Source: Mycteria americana | Taxonomy: Eukaryota > Chordata > Aves > Ciconiiformes > Ciconiidae | DNA length: 64,000 nt | NCBI RefSeq assembly: GCF_035582795.1 | Contig: NC_134369.1 | Location: forward strand, 55,924,001-55,988,000 | Direction: 5' to 3' | Shown: positions 49,401 to 59,378 of the stretch, one piece after another | Layout: the number at the start of each line of letters is the position of its first letter | How positions within the stretch are numbered: position 1 is the stretch's first letter | The notes under the pieces: generated by a model | Told to the model about the DNA's origin: nothing | Database searches by the model: none | Seen by the model: the letters and a program-made list of their open reading frames with translations, nothing else | Program-made: the position numbers and the translations under genes

Positions 49401-52400
49401 ATATTAAAAGATTTTCTGCATACAGATACACCTCTTAAACAGATGCGTTTCAGTGTTTCTTTAAGGAGGAGATACTAGCAACAGACTGCCTTTACATACA
49501 AGAAGTGTACTTCTGGAATTTAAACAAACAACTTCTATTGAGGCTTACTTAGTTTTAAAGAAAGAAAAATCTATCAAACAGTTGGCAGGCATGATTACTT
49601 ACCTAATCTGAAACCCTTATGATAATCACGCTAGTCCTAATATGTCTCCTTTTCTGCTTAGCCTTACCTCAGTGGACAACCTTTTCCTAAAGAAGCAACT
49701 TTTAAAAGGTACATATTCTCATATTCGGTTCCAAATGCCTAAAATAAATTCTGAGCATTAAAAGTGAAAACCTGTGAAGATATACTAAAAATAAAAAAAA
49801 TTTTTAAAAAAATCATCATCTCTGTACCTAACAGTGCTTGCTGTAGTCTGACAACATCTTCTGGTAGTGATGTCTTTGACTGGAGCTTCTTCTCCCGTTC
49901 TTTCAGGAGAGCATCTTGCTCTACAACAGAACTTTGAAGCATACTAAAGTCAGACTTAAGATTTTCATATTCTTGCATTATTTGGATTTTTTCTACCTTT
50001 GCCAATTCTTGCTCTTTCAGAAGAATTTTGTTTTCTTCTTTGGCAGAAGACAATTTGTGATTTAACTTTCTTATTTCATCCTCTAGGTCCTTTACAACCT
50101 GCAACTCTTCTACTTTTCCTCCTTCTAGACTCTGAGCATTTTTTTTCTGTTCGCTAATTTTAGAGTCATCCATGGCATCAGCGCTCACACCATCTAAAAA
50201 GCAAAAAATATTGTTTGCAATATTAACCAAAGCCAGCACTGTACATCTTTTGCTTAAAAGTCTCTTCTTCCATCCCTTCTCCTGACAGAGGGATAGTCTA
50301 AACCAAAGACATAATCATTCTTACTTAAATAGAAATTAACATTTGAAAGCTTACTTAAATAGAAATTAACATTTGAAGCAGTGCTATATATATTACTAGT
50401 TTGATAAGCAGCTTTTCAAATACTTACACACCCCTGGCTCGAAATAATTGTATAAGGTAAGTGTTGCAAGACATACACTATTCACAATTTAATTAAAATA
50501 TACTTGACCCCCATCTCTGTTGGTGGGGAGATGACAAAATCTAATTTATCAGGATTTGGAACCTCAATTTTCCAGGAATAATTTATCAAACCCCATCTAA
50601 TTCAGCCTGATGCAAAACTGGTTTTTAATTTAATTAACTAAATTTCAAAGGTTTGCTGAATGGTTGTTATAGAGAACAATTTGCTAAAAATTAGTACATA
50701 ATTTGCTAAATGATGCACGAAGTTTTTCACCTAAAGATCTCATCTTGCAGAACTGATGTTTTTACAGATCCACCATACTATCATGACATTCATCGTTCTG
50801 TACAACCCTCACAATGTAATTTCCATGTAAGTTACAGAGTATAAAAAGGTGTAATCAAAAATGTACAGAAAAAAAAAGTTAAATGAAAGCACACTGCTTG
50901 TGAAATCATTTCAGTGTAAGCTCAAACACTTACCCCCACCCCAGACTGTATTATCTTGTCGAACAGAACCAACAAAATAAAAATATAAAATACTCTAATT
51001 CTTCAAAAGCTGTGAGCGGTATTTATTTTACAGATAACTTGTAATGTAAAAGAGATGGGATTCCTGCCTCTGACTTCAGTAAATTAGTCCTGCCAGTGTA
51101 CATACATGCAGTAAGACACACATTACATCTTTACAGACATCTGATTTTAAGAAATAAATTCCCTATCAGTACTACCTTAGAAATTAAGACGCTCTGAAAA
51201 TATTTCCCTTCTTTCCAAGAAAAAAAATTTTTCCAAAAGGAGAGTATACTCTTTAGAAGTCTGAGTTTTAACAGATAATAAAACAGAGATTTACAGGTAA
51301 ATCTTATATATTTGTGCAAAGAAGTCCCTAACGGAAACCTAACCAACATGACTGGTTTTATGGAATATGAAATACCTATAAGACAACAAGAAGTTCCTTG
51401 TGAGAACTACTGAGCTTCTCCTACAATCTAGTCATGCCACAGACTAAGGCATGGTCCTTATGGCAATATTTGAGCTTTTTCCAAGTAACCCAATTGGCAA
51501 ACAGTACTTCTCACCAAAATTATTTTTGTGCTGAGATTTTCTTATCTTCAACTTCGCATGTCTCACCCACACCTGTATTCAGTGTAAGTTAAAAAAACAG
51601 GAACTGTAGAATTTAGAGCACAACATTTGATATGTATAAAAAATGACACTCTAGACTGATACACGTCAGCAGATTAAATGTAGCGTTCAAGCCAACCACA
51701 GTGAATATAAGATACTAGGACACCCGTCTTAAACATGAAGCTGAACTAAAGTTGAAATTCAAATTCCTAAACATAATGTATTTGATATCTATTGCACTGT
51801 TACATACATATTTGATCCTTTAACCAAAATTCACTGTACATTAAATAAAAAAGAAAGCATGTGGTAATAAAGACCTTGCTGTAACTGATTCTCAAGTTCT
51901 TCAATTCGCTCTTCATATTCACTCAGCTCTTCTCGGTGTCGACGACTTATCTCTACAAGCTTTTGTCTGTGTGCATCCTGCAATACTGAAAGTTCATGTT
52001 GATGTTCATCTATTTCTTGACTTAAATTCCGTTTGAGCTCCTAAAAATGTCATTAGAGAAACAGAATGGTAAAATACAGTACAGAAGCTTAAGAAAGAAA
52101 AAATACAAAAGAAAGAAAAAAAGTTTTCCCTAACAAAATTAAAGGATTTATTAAAGGATTTCTCACAGGAGAGGTCAAGCTTCTTGGCTTTTGTTGGTTT
52201 GGGTTTTTTTAAACATGTTAAAAGACATTCCTTTTAAAAATATGTTTACACAAATAGTATGCTCTACACAACAGCAAATAATAAACCAATGTAGAGAGAT
52301 TGCAACTCTTTCATAGGAAGTGGATACAGTAGGACTTATTTCTAGTAACTTTCAAGGATAACATGCAAATCCATATTTTGCATCTTCAATGAAAAAAGGC

Positions 52401-55400
52401 AAGACGTTTCTGAGAAGGGAGAAGAAATTATTTTGTGTATAAAAAATTCAGTCTCATAAGTCATCAACAGCTTCTGAAAGTGATTTGCCCTCATAAATAC
52501 TAATGTAATTCTTTTAAGCTTACGTACTATATTCATCAAATCATATAAATACCCTTTCTCAGATAACTGACTGTTTTTAAATATAGCACAGCAACATTTC
52601 AGTCAGCAGTACAATTACATGCCCACACACATTTTTAATAGAGAAAATGTCAGTGCTAGTGTTGTAAATATTTTAACTACATGCACAAGTCATGCAACCA
52701 TATGCAAAACCATCAAGAATAAAGCGTAAGAGAAGACTCGTTTGTCAAAGTTGTCATCTTACCTTAACAATATTTTGCAGTTTGCATATTTCACTTTGTT
52801 CAGCATCATTTGTCCCCTGCACTTTGGAAGACTGAAAAAAGAAAAATCACATATCCACATGAAAATTGTGACAAATACATGTATTTTTCACATAAGCGCT
52901 TCCTCTACTGATACTCAAAAGTAGGAAACAAAGCTAATGTGAAGCAAAATTCAAATCTACAGGAATTTTGATCAAAAAAGGACATTTTTATGGAAACATT
53001 TTCATTTTCCGTGGATTTTTTTATTATTACATGCAAATGTGTAAGAGTTGGGGGGGGGGGGGGGACGGGGACGGGTGTTACTGCACCTAATGAGACAAGA
53101 GGGTTGCTGAATTTTACTTGAATATTTCCACATGGGAAAAGTATACCTCTGGAATCAGGCTATAGCTTGAAAAATGGTGACTCACATCAACAGCAGCTTG
53201 AAAGATTATATTCTTTCTTGTCGCAGACCATGAATTATAACTGACTCTTCTGTCAGTCCTTGATACGTAAGTAAAAACAGTATGGAAGTATCCAACTATC
53301 ACTTTGAACAGTATTGTGCTGTCAATAAATAATCAATATCACAGCCAGGAAGAAGAAAAATATTTTTTGAAAGGCTGCACAAAAATGAAACCCTGAGGTA
53401 GTACTCTAGGCAAATGTTTATGAAACCCTTTTCCTAACTTGACAAATCATACATAAAGGCATCACAAAGAAGCATTTGGAAGTTAGTCACTGAATGTGTC
53501 CCTAGTCATGTGACAGCAAGAAAATTACTAAAAGATCATTAGGTTTCAGCTTTTCCATCAAATCATGTTGCTTCTAGAAATTGTACAGCATGAACTTTCA
53601 AAAGACCCACTCCAAAAACACCAAATGCAATGAAAACACTAATTTGGAGGGGAGAGGGGAGGGTAAGATAGAGGGGAATCACTCACCAGTGCAATCTGCT
53701 TCCAGTGGTCAACCTCAGATTCAAGCCTAGAAACTTCATTGGACAATCTGTTTATTTCTTGTTGTGACCAGATTATATCTCCAAAATCCATGTCATCTCC
53801 TTCAAAACCTGAGGAATGTCTGACCACTGGAACATAGGAAGCTGATGTGGCAGCTGGTGGCAAAACACCAGCTCCTAACTGTGCTGACTGAGCAGCTGTC
53901 TGTACTTTCTGCAGTTGTTCCTGTAGTGCATTCTGTCTAGCTTTTAGATGGCTGATTTCCACCTGAATATACAGAATACAATGCATTGTTTCAATAAGAA
54001 GAATATCAAAATACACTTTTCTTTACCCCTTGTGGCCTTATGAAATGTGAACCAACCAACCAACTCCCCCCCCCCCCCCGCACAAATTACTGATCATTTT
54101 CAGTAAAAAGGAAAAAATCCCAAACACTATCCTACTGGAGAAAAGTAGTATTAGCTGACATTTTAAGAAGTACCTCATGCAAGGACACATATTAAAAGTT
54201 TTAATAGTTTTTAGTTGAGTAAAACTTCAGTAAAAGTGCTGATTTTTTTCAGCAGCCAAGGTACTCAAGTACTATAGCAAGATTCAGGGTAACAGGTTGT
54301 ACAAAAAAAGTAAATATTTAAAAAGAGTATTCAGATATGAAAATTAAGCAATATATGATGCTAGTTATTTATATTACATTTGATTTCTTTTACCCTTAGC
54401 AACTCAATGTATTGAAAATGTACTTAATTACAATAAACTGAAATTAGCTGCATGCACTTTTCTCATAACAACTCTGTTATTGTATTTACTAAGCAGAATT
54501 CTATACATCTCAAAATTCTCCTTCCTCTAGTTCCCACATGCATTTACAAACAAAGCAGAAATAAAAACTCCTTTTGTGTAATTCTAGGCATACTGGCAAC
54601 TTTCTTCATTTAAAAGGCTATGAAATTTCATGTTACAGGTTATAAAGCTGATGTTTCCATCACAAAGGGACACTTAAATTATGAAAGCTAGTTCTGTTCC
54701 CTTTAATTGTATACATTTACGATAAATAATTATGATAGCTACAGACAATATTACTGCTTCAAATGAGAATTTCCTCCTGTTGCTTTCCTTAAAGATAATT
54801 GAATCAGAAATACAAAGCAGTTTAATTGTCCTTTCTCACAGCGATTCCAGAAACAACAGAAATTCTCATTATGCATGACATTCCCAGAGAGTTTTCTCGT
54901 CTTAACTATCTCCTGGCAGCTCTGCTTATATTACATGATTCAATGAAACATACGTCTTAGTCTCTCAGTGTCTACATTAACAAACCAAGAAACCATAACT
55001 GTGACCAATACTTCCACTGAAAGAGCACAGATACTACAACAAAGAGATTAAACAGCATAATACATAAGTTTATTGGACATACTCACGCAAACATTTTACT
55101 CTGTATCCTACCTCTTTCTGTTGAAGCTGAGTTCGGTACTCTATAGATAACTGCTTTATTTGAAGCTCTGCTGCTTCATGCTTTTCTTCTAAATCACTAC
55201 AAACTTTTTTCAGTCTCTCATTCTAGCAAAAATGAGAAATGAATGTTGGCAAATTCAGAACAGTTCTTACAGAATTAGAAAAGTCTGCTGAACAGTAAAG
55301 AAATCAAATTATACATATTTCTCATGTTATTTCACTCAAAACACACAGTAACAGGAACTTCCAAGGGTGGGCCCAAAATCACATTCATGTCCAAGCTTTC

Positions 55401-58400
55401 CATGTTTATACGGCATGGACTCGAGCTCACTTTCAGAAAAAGGTTTGTGGTGACCAGAGGTAAATACCAAGAAGAAAAATTCAGGGCTGAATTACATCTT
55501 AGCATGATCCACAGGTGGAATTTAGGAACAGCCACAGAGCACAAACTGGAGCTAATATCTGTACAGTCCAGTATTTGCTCTGACATTAGCCAATAGCAGA
55601 TGGCAAGAGTCTAGAAAAAGGACAAGCAGGAACAGTTACTTCCCCAAAATACTATCTCACTTCTCAATGCTCTTGAGGGCTGAAGACATACATGAAAGTT
55701 GTGGGTTTACAGCTGTAAATAAAATCACAAGACCAACAAGTCCTTTGTAAAAATACACAAAGTCACTTTCCACAAGAGCACATGGGATTTGTAAGCAGTT
55801 TTGGAAGAGCATAAGCATCTGTAGCTATGTCAAAATGACCATACAGTAGGGCAACACAGACAGAGAACTGCATCAGGGAACACGCATGCTCTATTCTTTG
55901 AAGCTTGCCACAAAAGACATGCCGTCCAGCATAACCAGCCGTTCTAGACCTGCTTTTATTTGTGGTCATATACGAAACACCATAAACCAAGTTTAACTCT
56001 TTACCAGCTAAAATTTATGCAAACTGAAAAGATTTTTGCATTCGCAAGTTTTTCAGAGCCAAGTCTATTGCTGCAGTCCAAGTGCACGTGATAGGTAGGA
56101 ACAGTCACAGAATGCAGCAGTTAGTTAGCGAAAGATGAAAACTTGCACCACATGCATACTCCAATAAACAAATGTGCCCTGCTAACTGTGATGGCAGTTT
56201 GTCACCAAAAAAAAGAGCCACATTATAACACCACTGTCACCCTTGTTTCTACATTTACCCAGGGACAAGCAGCTTCAGTGCAGTATTTCACCTTTACAAG
56301 AAACAAATGTTATTTATTGCTTTTAATTACAGTAGTGTTCCAAAATTTCTTACTTCAAACTTTTGTGCTGCATTAATACTTTCTATTTCTCTGAGTCTAG
56401 AATTGGACACATGGAGTTCTGTTGCTGCATCTGAAAGAAAGTGAAAATTTTCATTTTTATTAAGCTACTTTTAATCCGTTATGTAGACATCAGTTAAGAC
56501 CACAGTTATTAATAAGTATCTTAGACTGCTTCAATGTTTCCTAGGCAAATATCAAAAGCTGCTTTTATCAGAACACTGTCAGAACTATTTTTCAGACCAG
56601 AGAGTCTTTCTGAACCTAATTTAGTTCTCTCTTATCTAGGCTTTAAGTCAGATCACAAAACTAACAGAAAAGCATGGATTTAAGCCTTAAAATAAGGGAA
56701 ATGATAAGTTTTTACTTGACTATTTTGTGTCACTGAATCTGTTTTTCATTTAGGACTTTGCCCCGATATGACAGTTGTGTGTTTCTCAGTAATCTCATGT
56801 GAAGTTTCAAAACAAGAATTAGTTCCACAAAATACACACCAACAGCAACTAAATTTTCAGAAAAAAAAAAACCCAAACCCAACAGAAGCCACAAAATAAC
56901 CCACACAACAAAACACCAACCCTGCCCCCCACATAAAGGCACAAAACCCCCATAAGACTTGCTTTCATTTACAAAGGTGACACAATCTACCATACCAGTT
57001 TATCTAACACAAAAGCACGTAATTCTGTCCTTGGATACTCTTCCTTTAATGAGCAGCCTTCCTCAAAGAGGCTATGTTTACTTCTCCCATGTCCCACTTT
57101 TAATGGATACAATACCACGTTTCCTTTTATTAATGAGAAATCATCCTGAATTGACTATAAAGCAACCTTGAAAATTTTTCAAAATTTGAAATAAATATAA
57201 TTTTCAAGTAAATACTGTATTTCCTCATTTCCTATGTGCTGTTTAAAACTGATGCAGCTCAGGTGCTGCACAGGCAACAATCTACCCATGAAAACTGCTA
57301 AACTGAAGATGTTAAAGTCTATAATCTACAAACACCATCTTCAGTTCAAATGGCAGGCAAAGCAGTGAATGTAAGGGATAATATTAAAAATTAGGAAACA
57401 TCAGAAAATTAGGAAATTAAAGAAAGGAACGTAAGGAACTGCTTGAAAAGTGTTCTTTAGGCCACATAGTATTTAAAGGTCTTTACAGAACAGTACTTAG
57501 ATGCCACTAGAATTTTACACCCTCAAGGCTAGTGACCTATAAAAATGTACTATTCTGAAATTTTTAGGAAACAGAAGTTGTTCGTACCAGTATCTATCAG
57601 TGAAGTACACCTGCAAGTAACTACTGAATGTCAGCATATCTCTCTTGCACACACTAAAGCACAAATGTGTGAATTGGAATCTCAATTTATCTTTTAAAAA
57701 GGCAAAAATAATGCACTAGATGACTATACAGTTTAGCAGCATAACATAAGTTTCCAAACTAAACTAATATGGATTTTGGAATTTAAAACAATTCTAATTA
57801 AGTCTTTCAGAAAAGTGAAAAAAAGATAACTTTGCAGTTATCAGAATAAATTTCTCTTCCAAGCATTTTACCTGTATACCAAAAAACCCCATCCATATGA
57901 GACTAGTCGTATCAGCTTGCCAACAAGATTTATACAATACTTTCACAATGCTTCATAGTTGTGAAGTAGCAAACAAAGTAGAATTGTTTAATTTCACATT
58001 TAAGATGAATATTCAGAAGTCTTAACTGTTCTTTGTGGTTGTTATTCTTAACACTGTTTTGGGAATGCACATTTTCTCCAAGAAGTTATAGTTTCAAGAT
58101 GGTAAACAATACCAGTGGTATTAACCTATTGATATTTATTATCACATTATACAATTGCCTTACTAGAAAAAGTTTTATTCAAAAACTCATAACAAAAAGC
58201 CATTAAAAATATAAACACTATAGTGTAGAATAAATTTACTATTACTTTATTGAATATCTTACTATGATGTCTCAGATTTTTTGTTTCAATTTTCTGTTTT
58301 AAATATAAATCATCCTAGCTTCTAATCCCTATAAAACAAGGGCCATATTCTCCTGCTTGGCTGTAGGAGAATGGTAGAACTCGACAGGTTCCCCTGGACC

Positions 58401-59148
58401 CAGCTGAAATATAAATAACAACAACATCAGAAACACCAGACCTTTGCCTGTGTGACACGTCAGACTTAGATCACACCAGTGGCAAAAAACCCTCTGTACT
58501 ACTACTACTCTCCAGTTTTATGAAACCACTCTAAAAGCAGCTAATCAAACGGGGTTTTAGATAAACGAAGCAAACAGAATGGACGAAGAGCGTTGTTTGT
58601 GTGCTTTCGTTACTAATCAACACAACGCTTCACGCAATTCAGAAACTTCCGAATAATAAACCGAGAACAGGTTTACCTCTGCTTTTATAGCCTGGGAATA
58701 TGTTTGTTTATTCTCCAGATCCCGAGGTCACAGGGGCGGAATAAAAACCGTAAACAAAGCCAGCAAAGCCAGCAGCTCTCCCGAAAGGCACCAAGCCGCG
58801 GTTCAGCGAGACGGCTCAACTCCCCCGCGGCCGGCCTGCAGGTGCAGGCAGCGCAGGCGCCCGCCGCTGCCGATCCCTGAGGCAACCGGCGGCCGGAGGA
58901 CGGGCTCCCTCACGAAACCAGGCCCACCCTCGCAGGTACGCACTGAACAAACAGCCCCGGCACTCATCCCCCCCGCCCCGCCCGGCCCGGCGCCTCAGCC
59001 CCCCCTTACCGCTCACTTCCTCCGCGCCCTCCAGGAGGATGTCCTTGGTGAAGCTGGAGATCTGGCCGGTGAGCGAAGACAGGCTGCCCCCCACCTGCCC
59101 CAGGGACTGACCCAGCCCCGAGCCCAGCCCGCCCAGCCACGACGCCAT
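28287..59148 (-). CDS. TRIP11: TRIP11 (thyroid receptor-interacting protein 11 / GMAP-210), complete, 20 coding exons
   Basis: GMAP-210 is a rod-like golgin on cis-Golgi membranes. It captures curved transport vesicles, binds ARF1-GTP, and in humans is needed for skeletal development (achondrogenesis 1A). The exons join in frame to 5,859 nt, or 1,952 residues plus stop; human is 1,979. Residues 1-38 are the Gly/Ser/Leu-rich amphipathic curvature sensor ([20 protein letters not shown]). Residues of about 47-1730 are almost continuous coiled coil. About 1750-1795 is the GRAB region ([16 protein letters not shown]...[11 protein letters not shown]) that binds ARF1. The tail ends VLKDLLKQ. All phases agree and all introns are GT-AG. 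The protein is 27 residues shorter than human, largely explained by a missing segment between exons 8 and 9. Identity is from extensive recalled similarity along the whole length. Confidence 0.98.
28496..30651 (-). other. TRIP11: TRIP11 intron 19
   Basis: No other exon is seen. An A/C-only tract at 28504-28562 (T/G in the transcript) forms the region just upstream of the exon 20 acceptor. A reverse-sense G/T tract lies at 29898-29935. Confidence 0.8.
28504..28562. repeat. A/C-only tract at TRIP11 exon 20 acceptor
   Basis: Composed only of A and C apart from a few bases, with runs such as aaaaaaaacccccccaaaaa. In transcript sense it is U/G-rich and directly precedes the polypyrimidine tract of the last exon. 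Confidence 0.85.
30652..30799 (-). CDS. TRIP11: TRIP11 coding exon 19
   Basis: 148 nt, [49 protein letters not shown] plus one base (residues 1835-1884). The start is set at the upstream AG (cttgtag) because only this keeps SFSELFVKF and the phase; a second AG ten bases downstream would shift the frame. The 3' half is diverged and shorter than human. Confidence 0.94.
30800..32083 (-). other. TRIP11: TRIP11 intron 18
   Basis: 1,284 nt. No repeat family or additional exon recognised. Confidence 0.75.
32084..32206 (-). CDS. TRIP11: TRIP11 coding exon 18
   Basis: 123 nt, 41 codons, [20 protein letters not shown], then [20 protein letters not shown] and S (residues 1794-1834). The Trp/Gly motif RW.TGWLGGG is conserved and two residues (AG) are inserted relative to human. 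Donor gtaaga. Confidence 0.95.
32207..33566 (-). other. TRIP11: TRIP11 introns 17 and 16 (flanking exon 17)
   Basis: Intron 17 is 32207-32762 and intron 16 is 32878-33566. Nothing else recognisable is inside them. Confidence 0.75.
32763..32877 (-). CDS. TRIP11: TRIP11 coding exon 17 (GRAB region, ARF1 binding)
   Basis: 115 nt encoding [20 protein letters not shown] followed by [18 protein letters not shown] (residues 1755-1793). This is the GRIP-related ARF-binding (GRAB) segment; it differs from human by few, mostly conservative changes. Acceptor ttctgcag, donor gtagta. Confidence 0.96.
33567..33648 (-). CDS. TRIP11: TRIP11 coding exon 16
   Basis: 82 nt, [19 protein letters not shown] ... 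STEGKVD plus two bases of Lys (residues 1728-1755). It leads into the GRAB region. Acceptor cattttatag, donor gtaagt. Confidence 0.94.
38226..38247. repeat. Poly(A) run, 22 bases
   Basis: A22 followed by interrupted A-rich sequence to about 38260. It could be the tail of an old retrotransposed insertion, but no body is recognised next to it. Confidence 0.85.
38843..39051 (-). mobile_element. CR1 LINE 3' fragment (avian), 5'-truncated
   Basis: On the plus strand it reads cagaatcacaaaatcaaag, gttgtaagggacctctagat, catctagtacaacccctctg and ctctgggcaacctgttgcaa. This is the reverse complement of the well-known 3' part of bird CR1 elements. Similarity fades after about 39051. The element lies in sense with TRIP11 within intron 15 and is moderately diverged. 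Confidence 0.85.
39683..39782 (-). CDS. TRIP11: TRIP11 coding exon 15
   Basis: 100 nt, [20 protein letters not shown] ... [11 protein letters not shown] plus one base (residues 1695-1728). Human has [20 protein letters not shown]. Acceptor ctctattcag, donor gtaact. Confidence 0.95.
40121..40224 (-). CDS. TRIP11: TRIP11 coding exon 14
   Basis: 104 nt (residues 1660-1694), [20 protein letters not shown] ... [10 protein letters not shown]. Acceptor accctttag, donor gtgggc. Confidence 0.95.
40556..40719 (-). CDS. TRIP11: TRIP11 coding exon 13
   Basis: 164 nt (residues 1605-1660), [16 protein letters not shown] ... [20 protein letters not shown] plus one base. The donor is gtaagt, directly preceded by G so that CAG-G is split. 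Confidence 0.96.
42232..42425 (-). CDS. TRIP11: TRIP11 coding exon 12
   Basis: 194 nt (residues 1541-1605), [20 protein letters not shown] ... [15 protein letters not shown] ... [15 protein letters not shown] plus two bases. Very strongly conserved with human. Acceptor tacacag, donor gtagtc. Confidence 0.96.
42640..42780 (-). CDS. TRIP11: TRIP11 coding exon 11
   Basis: 141 nt, 47 codons (residues 1494-1540) starting [20 protein letters not shown], nearly identical to human. Acceptor tcttcaacag, donor gtacac. Confidence 0.96.
42781..43507 (-). other. TRIP11: TRIP11 intron 10
   Basis: 727 nt between exons 11 and 10. Nothing further recognised. Confidence 0.75.
43508..46537 (-). CDS. TRIP11: TRIP11 coding exon 10 (giant coiled-coil exon)
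   Basis: 3,030 nt, 1,010 codons without interruption (residues 484-1493), from [12 protein letters not shown] to [11 protein letters not shown]. Almost pure heptad-repeat coiled coil forming the vesicle-tethering rod. Conserved blocks include [57 protein letters not shown] and [20 protein letters not shown]. Acceptor catttcag, donor gtatgt. The open frame extends upstream of the acceptor only by chance. Confidence 0.98.
46538..47598 (-). other. TRIP11: TRIP11 intron 9
   Basis: 1,061 nt, AT-rich. No repeat or exon recognised. Confidence 0.75.
47599..47802 (-). CDS. TRIP11: TRIP11 coding exon 9
   Basis: 204 nt, 68 codons (residues 416-483): [20 protein letters not shown] ... [19 protein letters not shown]. 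The 3' half is close to human; the start is diverged. The acceptor ttcacttgag is chosen because it is preceded by a T9 run. A second AG nine bases downstream (cctgag) would drop three residues and keep the frame. Confidence 0.9.
48142..48207. repeat. 33-bp tandem duplication
   Basis: Units 48142-48174 and 48175-48207 both begin agataccctaaaca and continue gtag(t/c)atgctgcat. They differ at a few positions. The second unit runs directly into the CR1 fragment. Confidence 0.9.
48207..48463 (+). mobile_element. CR1 LINE 3' fragment with residual ORF2 C terminus
   Basis: The plus frame reads [40 protein letters not shown] and [17 protein letters not shown]. This is the typical C terminus of the CR1 ORF2 protein. 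It is followed by the CR1 3' UTR (ggttggactagatgatccta, gaggtcttttccaacctta) and a terminal attctatg at about 48456-48463. It is antisense to TRIP11, 5'-truncated, and still has an open frame over its last 60 codons. Confidence 0.93.
49110..49150 (-). CDS. TRIP11: TRIP11 coding exon 8 (microexon)
   Basis: 41 nt encoding [14 protein letters not shown] (residues 402-415), matching human DAENEIMRLSSLNQ. Acceptor cctttatag, donor gtaaac. Too short to be found by frame length; recognised by homology. Confidence 0.93.
49151..49827 (-). other. TRIP11: TRIP11 intron 7
   Basis: 677 nt, nothing else recognised. Confidence 0.75.
49828..50193 (-). CDS. TRIP11: TRIP11 coding exon 7
   Basis: 366 nt, phase 1 at both ends (residues 280-402). 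Coiled coil beginning [20 protein letters not shown] and ending [10 protein letters not shown]. Moderately diverged from human but with matching motifs such as KLSSA and RLQQAL. Confidence 0.94.
50194..51874 (-). other. TRIP11: TRIP11 intron 6
   Basis: 1,681 nt. It begins with the unusual donor gtcttt and contains a 30-bp tandem duplication at 50321-50380. No exon inside. Confidence 0.75.
50321..50380. repeat. 30-bp tandem duplication
   Basis: Units 50321-50350 and 50351-50380 share their first 27 bases exactly (starting ttacttaaatagaaattaac). The near-identity suggests a recent duplication or an assembly artefact. Confidence 0.92.
51875..52040 (-). CDS. TRIP11: TRIP11 coding exon 6
   Basis: 166 nt, 55 codons plus one base (residues 225-280), containing [20 protein letters not shown], a highly conserved coiled-coil stretch. 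The donor used is gtcttt, which is unusually weak; other nearby GTs would break the frame (see findings). Confidence 0.93.
52763..52831 (-). CDS. TRIP11: TRIP11 coding exon 5
   Basis: 69 nt, 23 codons, [20 protein letters not shown] followed by IVK (residues 202-224). Acceptor ttttttcag, donor gtaaga. Confidence 0.94.
53050..53075 (+). repeat. G-rich tract, potential G-quadruplex
   Basis: G15 followed by two further G runs (GGGG, GGG) separated by ac. The plus strand is the template strand of TRIP11, so the transcript carries C here. Confidence 0.8.
53687..53962 (-). CDS. TRIP11: TRIP11 coding exon 4
   Basis: 276 nt, 92 codons (residues 110-201). Coiled coil [18 protein letters not shown], then a break rich in Ala, Gly and Pro ([19 protein letters not shown]) and acidic [20 protein letters not shown]. 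The break is a conserved hinge also present in human. Confidence 0.96.
53963..56353 (-). other. TRIP11: TRIP11 introns 3 and 2
   Basis: Introns at 53963-55111 and 55223-56353. Intron 3 contains C14 at 54066-54079. Two overlapping open frames near 55330-55590 on opposite strands are without recognisable product. Confidence 0.75.
55112..55222 (-). CDS. TRIP11: TRIP11 coding exon 3
   Basis: 111 nt, 37 whole codons starting [20 protein letters not shown] (residues 73-109). Start of the continuous coiled coil. Acceptor ttttgctag, donor gtagga. Confidence 0.95.
56354..56430 (-). CDS. TRIP11: TRIP11 coding exon 2
   Basis: 77 nt, acceptor ctttcag, donor gtaaga. Encodes [20 protein letters not shown] followed by AAQKFE (residues 47-72). 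It corresponds to the human [21 protein letters not shown] segment and is among the least conserved parts, but length and phase fit. Confidence 0.9.
56431..59009 (-). other. TRIP11: TRIP11 intron 1
   Basis: 2,579 nt. It starts inside the CpG island and contains an A/C-only tract at 56861-56952 (G/U-rich in the transcript). No internal gene is supported. Confidence 0.75.
59010..59148 (-). CDS. TRIP11: TRIP11 coding exon 1 (ALPS membrane-curvature sensor)
   Basis: Starts with ATG in a good context (gcggcgATGg) and encodes 46 residues plus one base, ending at donor gtaagg. The Gly/Ser/Leu-rich amphipathic motif inserts into lipid-packing defects of small vesicles and is near-identical to human. 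It lies inside a CpG island. Confidence 0.97.
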
Positions 59149-59327
59149 CGCCGCCGCTCAGAGGGCTCCGGGCCTCACTCAGCCCCGCGCCGGGCGGCCC
59201 CCACAGCTGGCAGCCGGCTCCCGCGGGCCAAGGGGCGGCCTCCTCCTCCCTTCTCCTCGCTGGGGAGGGTCGCTCAGCAGACCGGTCTCGGCGACTCCTG
59301 CGCCAGCGCCGCACGCATCCCCCCGGC

Positions 59328-59378
59328 TCAGCGGCTCCTCCCGGCGGCTCCAGCCTCTGCCACCTCGACGGTCGCCAT
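59328..59378 (-). CDS. Possible upstream ORF in the TRIP11 leader
   Basis: ATG at 59376-59378 begins MATVEVAEAGAAGRSR and stops at 59328-59330, 180 bases before the TRIP11 start. It counts as a uORF only if transcription starts above 59378, which is not known. I see no evidence that the peptide is functional. Confidence 0.3.
   Translation of the reverse strand: MATVEVAEAGAAGRSR

Larger units (their letters stand above)
52041..53686 (-). other. TRIP11: TRIP11 introns 5 and 4
   Basis: Introns at 52041-52762 and 52832-53686. Intron 4 contains a G15 run followed by acggggacggg (53050-53075), a possible G-quadruplex former on the plus strand. Confidence 0.75.
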
